From the NCBI GenBank assembly GCA_019695395.1, contig JAIBAD010000016.1, forward strand, positions 1-38,065: DNA of 38,065 nt, read 5' to 3'. Position 1 is the stretch's first letter. Each line of letters opens with the position of its first letter. Origin of the DNA: Alphaproteobacteria bacterium. GTDB lineage: Bacteria > Pseudomonadota > Alphaproteobacteria > JAEUKQ01 > JAIBAD01. Position numbers and translations under genes: made by a program. The notes beneath the pieces are model-generated. The model searched no databases and had not been told where the DNA came from. It saw nothing but the letters and a program-made list of their open reading frames with translations. Of the stretch, positions 16,301 to 24,702 are shown piece after piece.

Positions 16301-18184
16301 AATGGTATGCTTCTTTCAAAACATACAAGATTATTAGCAGCTTTTAATCATTTGCATATTTTTATCGATCCTAATCCGGATGCAGAAAAAAGTTGGAAGG
16401 AACGGGAAAGGTTATTTAATTTGCCTGGTTCCAGTTGGACGGATTATCAACAAGATCTTATTTCTGCAGGTGGGGGTATTTTTGATCGAAAAGCAAAATC
16501 AATAAAACTTACACCAGAAATTAAACTTTTTTTAGGAGTTGATGTTGATCAACTAACACCTAATGCTATTATTAAAATTTTATTGTGCCATTCTGTCGAT
16601 TTATTATTTTTTGGGGGTATTGGAACATATATTAAAGCTAGCTCAGAAACACATGGAGAAGTTGGAGATAAAGCAAATGATTTTGTACGTGTGGATAGTT
16701 TGAATCTTCAATGTAAAGTGATTGGGGAAGGTGCAAATTTAGGTATCACACAAAATGGACGTATAGAATTTGCTCTTAAGGGAGGTAAAATTAATACGGA
16801 TGCTTTGGATAATTCAGCAGGTGTAGATTGTTCAGATCATGAAGTAAATATTAAAATACTTTTAAATAAAATTGTACGGTCTGGTCAAATGACTCTTGAA
16901 CAACGAGATCATTTGTTAGCTAGTATGACGGATGAAGTAGCACAACTTGTTTTAAGAGATAATTATTTGCAGAGCCAAGCTTTAAGTATTGTGCATTCAT
17001 TAGGTTATCATCAATTAGATCAACAATCTCGTTTTATTAAAAATCTTGAAAAGCTAGGTAAACTTGATAGAGCTTTAGAATTTTTGCCAAGTGATGAGGT
17101 TATTAAACAACGTAGAGCCAATCAACAAGGTTTAACACGCCCTGAATTAGCTGTGTTATTGGCTTATGCAAAGATGACACTTTATGCTGAACTTTTACCC
17201 TCAGATTTGCCAGATGAACCCCAATTAACAGAAGATTTAATTAATTATTTTCCAAAAGTTTTGGGTGATCTTTATGATAAAGAGATTATGCAACATCAAT
17301 TGAAGCGTGAAATTATTGCAACGGCTGTTACCAATAGTTTAGTTAATAGAGTAGGCCCCACTTTTGTTTTTGTTATGAATGAAAGAACTGGGATGTCAGC
17401 CCCTGATATTGCACGGGCTTATGCTATGACGAGAACGGTGTTTGAATTACGAAAATTATGGGCATCGATAGAAAGTTTGGATAATAAAATTGAAACAAGT
17501 AAACAAATTGAGATGTTTAATACCATTAATGTTTTGGCAGAAACTGCAACAATATGGTTTTTAAAACATGAATTGCATTCTTTAGATGTAACAGAACATA
17601 TTGCAAGTTATGGTGTAGGTGTAAAATATTTATCTTCTCATCTGATGGAACTATTGCAAGAAAAAGATAAACAATTACTTTTAGAAAAAATAGAACAAGC
17701 TAGTTCTTATGGAATATCAGATGAATTGAATTATTCTATTCAATCTTTAGCGTTTTTAGCACCATCTTTAGATATCGTAAGAATTAGCCAAATTACATCA
17801 AAACCTGTGCATTTGGTTGCAAAAATATATTTTCTTATGGGCGAATATTTTTCATTAGATTGGTTACGTCAAGCCGCAGACAATATAAATAAAGATAATC
17901 ATTGGGACCGTATGGCAGTTACAGCTATTCTTGATGATTTTAATAGTCATCAAAATGAATTAACAATTGCTTTTTTAAATCGAAATTTAGATCTTAATAA
18001 AGAGGACATGCTCCAAGCTATAAAAGATTGGGTGCAAAGTTCCCAATCTTTTATTATACGGACAGAAAATTTATTATCTGAAATGCGGCAGGCAAAAACC
18101 CCATTTGATCTTGCGAGATTAGCTGTTGCGAATAGACAAATTAGAAGTTTTATTGAAAACCATATTCATATGCGCCATGAATAA
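13328..18184 (+). CDS. NAD-specific glutamate dehydrogenase, large (180-kDa) type
   Basis: The 1618-residue length and motifs identify the giant bacterial NAD-glutamate dehydrogenase, which deaminates glutamate to 2-oxoglutarate and ammonia. The N-terminal half carries ACT-like regulatory segments ([18 protein letters not shown] at about residue 104, [11 protein letters not shown] at about 230). The catalytic domain has [20 protein letters not shown] (about residues 810-830) and [17 protein letters not shown] with the conserved lysines, then [23 protein letters not shown] and [17 protein letters not shown]. The C-terminal region ends in a helical domain with [16 protein letters not shown]. 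It is intact across 4.8 kb. In an amino-acid-using bacterium it would feed glutamate carbon into the citric acid cycle. The transporter gene overlaps its end by 8 nt. Confidence 0.96.
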   Translation: [1618 protein letters not shown]

Positions 18185-19433
18185 AAAATCTGTTATTGCT
18201 TGGTGTCTTTATGATTGGGCGAATTCGGCTTTTCCTACGATTGTAAGTACATTTATTTTTAGTACATATTTTATGCAAGCTGTTGTTCAAAATACCGAAC
18301 AAGGCACAGCTTTATGGGGTAACGCAATGAGCCTTATAGGATTAATCATTGCCTTTATTAGTCCAGTTATTGGTGCTATTGCGGATCAGAGTGGGCGTCA
18401 TAAAGTATGGCTTTTTTTCTTTAGTTTTTTATGTATTTTAGCAACTGGTGGTTTATGGTTCGTCCGACCTAATCCCAATGATATAAATTTGGCATTGATT
18501 TTAGTAAGTCTTGCAACAATTGGTTTTGAAATGGCAACAGTTTTTTATAATGCTATGTTGCTTGATTTGGTACCTAAAACTCATGTGGGTAGATTGTCAG
18601 GTTGGGGATGGGGATGTGGTTATTTTGGTGGTCTTGTTTGTCTTCTTATTGCTTTGTTTTTGTTCGTAATGCCTGATCCATCTATTTTGCCATTAGATAA
18701 AAATGCATCAGAACATATCAGAGCAACTTTTTTATTATGTATGATATGGTTTGCAGTTTTTTCGCTTCCTATTTTTTTATGGGTTCATGAAAAAAAGAAT
18801 AAAAAAACATGGAATATGAAAGTAGTTTTTCAAGGATTGCGAACATTAAAAAATACACTTTATAAATTAGCTCATTATAAAGATATAGCTCGTTTTTTAT
18901 TAGCAAAAATGATTTATATTGATGGGATAAATACACTCTTTACTTTTGGGGGTATTTTTGCCGCAGGAAGCTTTGGTATGTCCCAGGAAGAAGTATTAAT
19001 TTTTGGTATTTTATTAAATGTTACTGCTGGATTAGGGTCATTAATTTTTTCTTGGATTGATGATTTTTTTGGTGCTAAAAGTACAATATTATTTTCTCTG
19101 TTTATGATACTTATTATAGGTTTTATATTACTTTTGGTACACGAAAAAGTGTGGTTCTATATCTTGGCCTTAAGTTTAGGGGTTTTTTTAGGCCCAGTTC
19201 AATCTGCTAGTCGGTCTTTTATGTTGCGCATCGTTCCATCAGAACTTGTTACAGAATTTTTTGGTCTTTATGCATTGGCAGGTAAAATTACATCTTTTCT
19301 TGGACCGGCAATTTTAGCTTGGGTTACCTATATGTATCAAAGCCAAAGAATGGGTATGGGGACAATACTTTTATTCTTTGTTTTGGGTATTATCCTTTTA
19401 TTCCTTGTTAAGGAACCTTCTGCGTCCGATTAA
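18177..19433 (+). CDS. UMF1-family MFS transporter
   Basis: A 418-residue membrane protein with about 12 predicted helices. The N-terminus AWCLYDWANSAFPTIVSTF is the hallmark of the UMF1/Atg22-like branch of the major facilitator superfamily. Further signs are SLIGLIIAFISPVIGAIADQSGRHK (loop between helices 2 and 3; only part quoted as signature), FYNAMLLDLVP and GWGWGCGYFGGL. Atg22 in yeast exports amino acids from the vacuole, but bacterial substrates are unproven. ATG 18177 is chosen because it lies at the end of the glutamate dehydrogenase gene (8-nt overlap), giving coupled translation and a normal N-terminus. Only one base separates its stop from the convergent purH gene. Confidence 0.88.
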   Translation: MNKKSVIAWCLYDWANSAFPTIVSTFIFSTYFMQAVVQNTEQGTALWGNAMSLIGLIIAFISPVIGAIADQSGRHKVWLFFFSFLCILATGGLWFVRPNPNDINLALILVSLATIGFEMATVFYNAMLLDLVPKTHVGRLSGWGWGCGYFGGLVCLLIALFLFVMPDPSILPLDKNASEHIRATFLLCMIWFAVFSLPIFLWVHEKKNKKTWNMKVVFQGLRTLKNTLYKLAHYKDIARFLLAKMIYIDGINTLFTFGGIFAAGSFGMSQEEVLIFGILLNVTAGLGSLIFSWIDDFFGAKSTILFSLFMILIIGFILLLVHEKVWFYILALSLGVFLGPVQSASRSFMLRIVPSELVTEFFGLYALAGKITSFLGPAILAWVTYMYQSQRMGMGTILLFFVLGIILLFLVKEPSASD

Positions 19434-19434
19434 T

Positions 19435-21081
19435 TTAATGTTTAAAATGCCTATCTTGGCAAAACACCATAGCAATTTCATGATGATTAGCTTCATCAAT
19501 GATTTCTTGATCGCGGATACTTCCGCCCGGTTGAATAATAGCTTTAATGCCTGCCGCTGCAGCTAATTTAATATTATCGGCAAAAGGAAAAAAGGCATCA
19601 GAAGCAAGAACAGCATTTAACGTCTGTTTATTATTTGATGTGGATATGTTTTGATTAGCTTTTGTAATTGCAAGTTGGACTGAATCAACACGGCTCATTT
19701 GTCCAGCTCCAATACCAATGGTGGCTTCGTTTTTTGCAATGACGATCGCATTGGATTTAACATGTTTACACACCTTTAAAGCAAATAAAAGTTGGGTAAT
19801 TTGATCAGGTGTTGGTACAATTTTTGTTTTTGTAATTAAATGATCAGGTATTATCTCCTGATTATCAATAGTTTGTACTAAATAGCTATTGTGAATACGT
19901 TTGATATCCAATTGATTTGCTAAATTTGATTGTAAAATTTGGGGGATTAAAACACGCAGATTGGGTTTTTGTGCCAAAATCTTTTGACATTCTTCAGAAA
20001 TATTAGGCGCAATAATAACTTCAAAAAAACTTTTAATTAATTGTTGGGCTAAAAATTCCGTAATGGGTTGATTAAAAATAACTATACCCCCAAAGGCGCT
20101 TATTGGATCGCATGATAAAGCTTTATCAAAAGCTTGTTCAAGGTTATCATCACATCCAACACCACATGGATTGTTATGTTTTATGAAAGCAACGGCAGGT
20201 TTTTTAAATTCTTTAATCAAATTATAAGCTGCGTCAAAATCAACTAAATTATTGTAACTTAACTCTTTACCTTGAAGTTGTATTGCCGGTTTTGTTTTGT
20301 GATCAAAACTATAAAGGGCGCCCTTTTGATGGGGATTTTCTCCATACCGAAGTTTTTGCTGTAAATGGCCTGTTAAAATTAATTCTTCCGGCCATTCAAT
20401 TGCTTGATTAGTGCGTTGAGTATGTATTTTTTGGTTAAACCATTTAGCAATTTCTTGATCATAATATGATGTATATTGGAAGGCTTTATAGGCAAGTTTT
20501 TGTCTTAAAGCCAATGATATACGATTATCATTTTTATTAAGTTCATCAAGTATCAATTGATAATCATTGGGGTCTGTAATAATTGTAACATAGGCGTGGT
20601 TTTTAGCAGCTGCCCTGATAAGAGATGGTCCCCCAATATCAATATTTTCTATACAAGTTTCATCATCTGATTGTTTTTGCACAGTTTCAATAAAAGGATA
20701 AAGATTTACAATTACTAAATCAATCATATCAATATGGTGATTTAGCACTTGTTTTTGATGAGCTTCATCATGTCTTTTGTTTAAAATACCCCCATAAATT
20801 TTTGGGTGAAGCGTTTTGACACGTCCATCTAGGATTTCGGGAAAATTTGTATATTCGCTTACTTCTGTCACATGAATATTATTATTTTTTAATAATGCTG
20901 CTGATCCACCTGTTGAAATAAGATTGATATTCTTTTCGATAAGTTTTTGAGCGAATTCAACAAGATGATTTTTGTCAGAAACAGAAATCAATGCCCGTCT
21001 AATTGGGACAAGATCAGGATGTATATTTGTATTAGGATTTTTATCTAGAACGTGTTTCACGGGTAAGTGACCATTGGACAA
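19435..21081 (-). CDS. purH: Bifunctional AICAR transformylase / IMP cyclohydrolase
   Basis: PurH carries out the last two steps of purine synthesis. The N-terminal cyclohydrolase domain shows PIRRALISVSDKNHLVEFA, STGGSAALL, EVSEYTNFPEILDGRVKTLHPKI (a family signature, partly quoted) and DLVIVNLYPF. The transformylase half has LRYGENPHQKGALY, FIKHNNPCGVG (about residues 299-309) and the ending AIIQPGGSIRDQEIIDEAN with HEIAMVF. The longest reading begins at TTG 21081; GTG at 21060 is an equally plausible start just before the conserved region. Either way it overlaps the heparinase-like gene upstream (41 or 20 nt). The rpe / heparinase-like / purH order recurs in alphaproteobacteria. Confidence 0.95.
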   Translation of the reverse strand: MSNGHLPVKHVLDKNPNTNIHPDLVPIRRALISVSDKNHLVEFAQKLIEKNINLISTGGSAALLKNNNIHVTEVSEYTNFPEILDGRVKTLHPKIYGGILNKRHDEAHQKQVLNHHIDMIDLVIVNLYPFIETVQKQSDDETCIENIDIGGPSLIRAAAKNHAYVTIITDPNDYQLILDELNKNDNRISLALRQKLAYKAFQYTSYYDQEIAKWFNQKIHTQRTNQAIEWPEELILTGHLQQKLRYGENPHQKGALYSFDHKTKPAIQLQGKELSYNNLVDFDAAYNLIKEFKKPAVAFIKHNNPCGVGCDDNLEQAFDKALSCDPISAFGGIVIFNQPITEFLAQQLIKSFFEVIIAPNISEECQKILAQKPNLRVLIPQILQSNLANQLDIKRIHNSYLVQTIDNQEIIPDHLITKTKIVPTPDQITQLLFALKVCKHVKSNAIVIAKNEATIGIGAGQMSRVDSVQLAITKANQNISTSNNKQTLNAVLASDAFFPFADNIKLAAAAGIKAIIQPGGSIRDQEIIDEANHHEIAMVFCQDRHFKH

Positions 21082-22756
21082 TAACTTCAGGTGTCATAGG
21101 TAAATGATTAATAACCAATTGTTGGCTTTTTTCCATAACCATATATTGGCCAAAATAAATACTTTCTTCAAGTGTCATTTCACCAATTGATGTCCTTAAC
21201 CGCCAACCAGATCCACTGGGTAATCTTAATAGTGCAGTTTGAGAATTATGGGAGAGTGATGTATGAACATGAGGGTGAAGGTGAAAAGGAATCATAATCT
21301 GATATCCCCCTGGGCCTATAATATGATCTTCACCTTCAAGCATGTCACCTTCATTAGTTAGATGCCACCGCCTTTTATGAAGGATACCAAAAAAATAGGC
21401 ATATCCATCATGGCTTGCTTCTAACCAAATATTACCGTCAATTTCATGACGTTTTGATGTAACAGAAGTAGGTCCGCGTCCTATAGTTTTATCAGGTAAA
21501 AACATCATACAATTTGTGTTATGAACAACTAAAGTAGAATGGGAAGCAGTATTTTTTTGAAATTTTGCCCATTCGCTTTGCCCGGGATAAGAACCACAAT
21601 TTACAATTAGTCTTTCTCTGCCTACGCTCATTTCAAAACTTAAACAACTTGCGTGAATATAGCGATCATATCCACGTGGTGGAATATTGTTGCAGTCAGC
21701 AATAACAATTGTACGGCCTGCAGATAATTTATGAAATTCTCCTTGGGGTGAGGCAATTTGATGAGCTTGATATTTATTCTTATTTCTGGGTGACGCTTGG
21801 TTAAGAATAATATCAATATTCCAATCTTCTTCTTCATAAGAAGAATTGAAAAGGGCAAGTTTACCATCACCATGTGTAACTTTTTTTAAACTTGGGACTA
21901 AACCATCAATAACGTCTTGAATGCATTCTGGCACGGCAGAACCTAAACTTGCAAAAATAGATCTAAGATCGATGAAATGCTTTAAAAGTGTTAGATATTG
22001 AGAGGGACAACATTCTATGTGGGCTCCATTTTCATAAAATTGTTTATGAATCTCTGTCTTCAAAAAGTTGATGGCTTTATCTAGCCAAGGTGAATAGTTA
22101 AGAAAGAGGGAAGCCACAATAAATCCCTTAAGCGCATATAAAAGATCACTGCCAATAAGGGTGCCTGGTAAAACTCTTGCAAGGTGTTGTGTTTGTCTGG
22201 TTACTGAAAGTGTAAATTCTTCTAAAAAATCATCATCATTTTCTGGAATAATAAAATTTATATGACCTAACCATAAGGCAAGTCGATTAGCTGTAACATC
22301 AAGATTCCAAGCAGGAAAATTAACATGGCTATTTAATGTAATCCAACTTTTGACTAATAATCTGGCCATTTGTTTAGCTGTTGCACCACCAACGGCTCTT
22401 AAATCTCTAAGCCAAATAAAACCATGAAGTTCTTGGAGCCAAAATAAATCAGCTTCTTCATTATTCCATAAAGGTGCTAAATTATAATTGTCTTGTTCAT
22501 CAAATAAATCTGCAACTTCTTGAATTAAACTTTGGCCATGCTCTGCATTGCCGGGCCAATTATCGGACCAATCTAAAAGATTAAAAGATAATGGATGTTG
22601 TAATAATGTTTTTTGATAAATCCAACTTTTGGTCAAAAATTGAAATTGAGAAGCAATTTTGTGCTTAATCCATTTGGGTTCTTTACGTGACGCAATCAAG
22701 TTTGGCGTTTTTGAAGCCATACGCCTACGCCAGGCGTGGATAAATGTGTCCATCAT
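21041..22756 (-). CDS. Heparinase II/III-family protein
   Basis: The 571-residue protein has an N-terminal alpha-helical toroid (rich in Trp and Leu, for example NLLDWSDNWPGNAEHGQSL, ESCPSQY-like ECCPSQYLTLLKHF around residue 250). Its C-terminal beta-sandwich has FHKLSAGRTIVIADC, SCLSFEMSVGRERLIVNCG (around 395), ASHSTLVVHNTN and EASHDGYAYFFGILHKRRWHL. These are typical of the heparinase II/III-like proteins found beside purH in alphaproteobacteria. Characterised heparinases are secreted polysaccharide lyases, but this protein lacks an obvious signal peptide, so a cytosolic or periplasmic role in cell-envelope sugar turnover is only inference. ATG 22756 overlaps the rpe stop by ATGA, giving translational coupling. 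Confidence 0.87.
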   Translation of the reverse strand: MMDTFIHAWRRRMASKTPNLIASRKEPKWIKHKIASQFQFLTKSWIYQKTLLQHPLSFNLLDWSDNWPGNAEHGQSLIQEVADLFDEQDNYNLAPLWNNEEADLFWLQELHGFIWLRDLRAVGGATAKQMARLLVKSWITLNSHVNFPAWNLDVTANRLALWLGHINFIIPENDDDFLEEFTLSVTRQTQHLARVLPGTLIGSDLLYALKGFIVASLFLNYSPWLDKAINFLKTEIHKQFYENGAHIECCPSQYLTLLKHFIDLRSIFASLGSAVPECIQDVIDGLVPSLKKVTHGDGKLALFNSSYEEEDWNIDIILNQASPRNKNKYQAHQIASPQGEFHKLSAGRTIVIADCNNIPPRGYDRYIHASCLSFEMSVGRERLIVNCGSYPGQSEWAKFQKNTASHSTLVVHNTNCMMFLPDKTIGRGPTSVTSKRHEIDGNIWLEASHDGYAYFFGILHKRRWHLTNEGDMLEGEDHIIGPGGYQIMIPFHLHPHVHTSLSHNSQTALLRLPSGSGWRLRTSIGEMTLEESIYFGQYMVMEKSQQLVINHLPMTPEVIVQWSLTRETRSR

Positions 22757-23430
22757 TTAAGGGCAGCTTCTTTTAATTTCTTTATATTAGGTGCATAAAA
22801 AGATGAACCACCCCCAAATACAGCTGTTCCCGCAACTAACCGATTGGCACCTGCTTTTACTACTAAGGATGCTGTATCAAAGTTAATACCACCATCAACT
22901 TCAAGATCAATAGTTTTTCCTATATTTAACTGGTCAATGCGTTGACGAATAGCAACAATTTTATCAAGTTGACTGGTGATGAATTTTTGTCCTCCGAAAC
23001 CAGGATTAACAGTCATCACAAGAATAAGGTCAAGATCACCTAGAATATTATCAATAACTATGGGATGGGTACCAGGATTTAAAGCAACCCCAACTTTTTT
23101 TCCTAATTCTTTAATTTTCTGAATTGATCGATGAATATGTGCATCTTCTTCAGGATGAATAATAATGGTATCTGAACCAGCATGGGCAAACATTTCTACA
23201 TGATTAACAGTATTCATAATCATAAGATGTGTATCAAAAGGTAAGGTGGAATGGGGCCTAACAGCTTTTATCATTTGTGGACCAATAGTTATTACTGGTA
23301 CAAAATGACCATCCATCACATCAAGATGTAAAAAATCTGCTCCTGCTTTTGTAATTAATTGTATTTCTTCACCAAGATTGGCAAAATTGGCAGCGAGAAT
23401 TGATGGCCCAATTAAAACAGGTTGTTTCAT
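22753..23430 (-). CDS. rpe: Ribulose-phosphate 3-epimerase
   Basis: This 225-residue TIM-barrel enzyme interconverts ribulose-5-phosphate and xylulose-5-phosphate in the pentose phosphate pathway. Motifs are GPSILAANFANLGEEI at the start, FLHLDVMDGHFVPVITIGP (His and Asp metal ligands, about residues 33-51), FDTHLMI, IIIHPE, VMTVNPGFGGQKFI (about 138-151) and LEVDGGIN with the catalytic Asp, then AGANRLVAGTAVFGG. Length is standard and all catalytic positions look intact. AGAGG stands ahead of the ATG. It heads the minus-strand group with the heparinase-like gene and purH, and a 146-nt spacer separates it from the divergent EamA transporter. Confidence 0.96.
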   Translation of the reverse strand: MKQPVLIGPSILAANFANLGEEIQLITKAGADFLHLDVMDGHFVPVITIGPQMIKAVRPHSTLPFDTHLMIMNTVNHVEMFAHAGSDTIIIHPEEDAHIHRSIQKIKELGKKVGVALNPGTHPIVIDNILGDLDLILVMTVNPGFGGQKFITSQLDKIVAIRQRIDQLNIGKTIDLEVDGGINFDTASLVVKAGANRLVAGTAVFGGGSSFYAPNIKKLKEAALK

Positions 23431-23576
23431 CTTTTACCTCTATTTAAAGTAACAAATATAGATTATCTTTGTCGAAAGTAAATTCTAAAAATGTAAGGTT
23501 TGTGTTGCCATCACTTGCTAATCATTAAATGACCTGCTAGATATAGGTTATTCTTTTCTTATTTATTTCTAAAATT

Positions 23577-24482
23577 ATGAACTTCACAATTTTTTTATTT
23601 TATTTTTTAACTATAGCAATTTGGGGAAGTTCCTGGTTAGCTATTAAATTTCAATTCGGTATTGTCCCATCAGAAGTATCTGTAACATACCGTTTTATGA
23701 TTTCAGCTTTTATTCTTTTGATTTACTGCTTTTGTACAAAGCGCAAATTACATTTTTCTTTTAAAGACCATATTTTTATGGCTTTACAAGGATTATTTCT
23801 TTTTGGTTTAAATTATCAACTGATTTATATTTCAAGCACATATTTGACAAGTGGGCTGGTTGCGGTTGCGTTTTCAACAATTACCGTTATGAATATTTTG
23901 AATACAGCGTTATTTCTTAAACATAAAATGGATAAAAAAGTTATTGGGGCAACATTTATAGGATTGGTTGGATTAATATGTATTTTTTATCCAGAAATTG
24001 CTCAAACCCATCTTTCAAAACAAACTATTATGGGTTTAGGTATTGCTTTACTTGCAACTTTATCTGCGTCTTTTGGTAATATTATTGCCGTACGACATAA
24101 AAAGGCAAATATTGGTGTTATAGAAAGTAATACAGTTGGAATGGTTTATGGGTCCTTTTTTTCTTTTGTATTTGTAATTTTGGCAGGTATACCCTTTAAG
24201 TTTGATCCTTCTTTTCATTATGTGGCGTCGATGATTTATTTATCTTTATTTGCAACAGTTATTGCTTTTGGGGCTTATTTATCTTTGGTGGGATTAATAG
24301 GTGCAGATAAAGCATCCTATACAGTTCTTATTTTTCCTATTGTTGCTTTAGCTTTATCAACCTTTTTTGAAGATTATCATTGGTCCTTTATGGCGATTTT
24401 GGGTATCGTGCTAGTTCTTTTTGGCAATGCAATTATTTTAAAATTGCAGCAAAAAGCCAAAGCAGAAATTGTAACCAATTAA
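23577..24482 (+). CDS. EamA/DMT-family transporter
   Basis: A 301-residue protein with ten predicted membrane helices in two repeated halves, as in the drug/metabolite transporter superfamily. The first half starts FLTIAIWGSSWLAIKFQFG and includes LFGLNYQLIYISSTYLTSGL; the second begins near residue 150 with GLGIALLATLSASFGNIIA and contains LSLVGLIGADKASYTVLIFP. Such proteins export or import amino acids, nucleotides or other small metabolites; the substrate is not predictable here. No good Shine-Dalgarno is visible. It is followed by tRNA-Leu, 69 nt beyond its stop, with its own promoter. Confidence 0.85.
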   Translation: MNFTIFLFYFLTIAIWGSSWLAIKFQFGIVPSEVSVTYRFMISAFILLIYCFCTKRKLHFSFKDHIFMALQGLFLFGLNYQLIYISSTYLTSGLVAVAFSTITVMNILNTALFLKHKMDKKVIGATFIGLVGLICIFYPEIAQTHLSKQTIMGLGIALLATLSASFGNIIAVRHKKANIGVIESNTVGMVYGSFFSFVFVILAGIPFKFDPSFHYVASMIYLSLFATVIAFGAYLSLVGLIGADKASYTVLIFPIVALALSTFFEDYHWSFMAILGIVLVLFGNAIILKLQQKAKAEIVTN

Positions 24483-24510
24483 TATTTATTAAAAATAATA
24501 AGAAAAGATA

Positions 24511-24538
24511 TTTACAAACCCAACATGTTACTTATGAT
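24511..24538 (+). promoter_or_regulatory. Sigma-70 promoter for tRNA-Leu
   Basis: TTTACA (24511-24516) and TATGAT (24533-24538) are separated by 16 nt. They would start transcription about 7-8 nt before the mature tRNA 5' end at 24552, a typical arrangement for tRNA genes. Confidence 0.6.
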
Positions 24539-24551
24539 AGGTTTTGTTCTT

Positions 24552-24637
24552 GCCCCCTTGGCGGAATTGGTAGACGCGCTTGACTCAAAATCAAGTGGCC
24601 TTTGGTCGTGCTGGTTCAAGTCCGGCAGGGGGCACCA
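24552..24637 (+). tRNA. tRNA-Leu (anticodon CAA)
   Basis: The 86-nt sequence folds as a class II tRNA. The acceptor arm GCCCCCT pairs with AGGGGGC, followed by discriminator A and encoded CCA at 24635-24637. The D-arm contains GGCGGAATTGGTAGACGC. The anticodon stem CTTGA/TCAAG encloses the loop CTCAAAA, giving anticodon CAA, which reads UUG leucine codons. A long variable arm and the T-loop GGTTCAAGTCC follow. It lies between the EamA and MerB-like genes. Confidence 0.96.
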
Positions 24638-24702
24638 TATATTTAAAATTATTTTTTATTATAATACTTAAATTATTTTTATTATAAGGTGGCGTATATA
24701 TT

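Noticed and set aside
21041-22756. Heparinase-like protein as a secreted glycosaminoglycan lyase attacking the host
   Set aside because: No signal peptide is visible and the gene sits in a conserved housekeeping block with rpe and purH.
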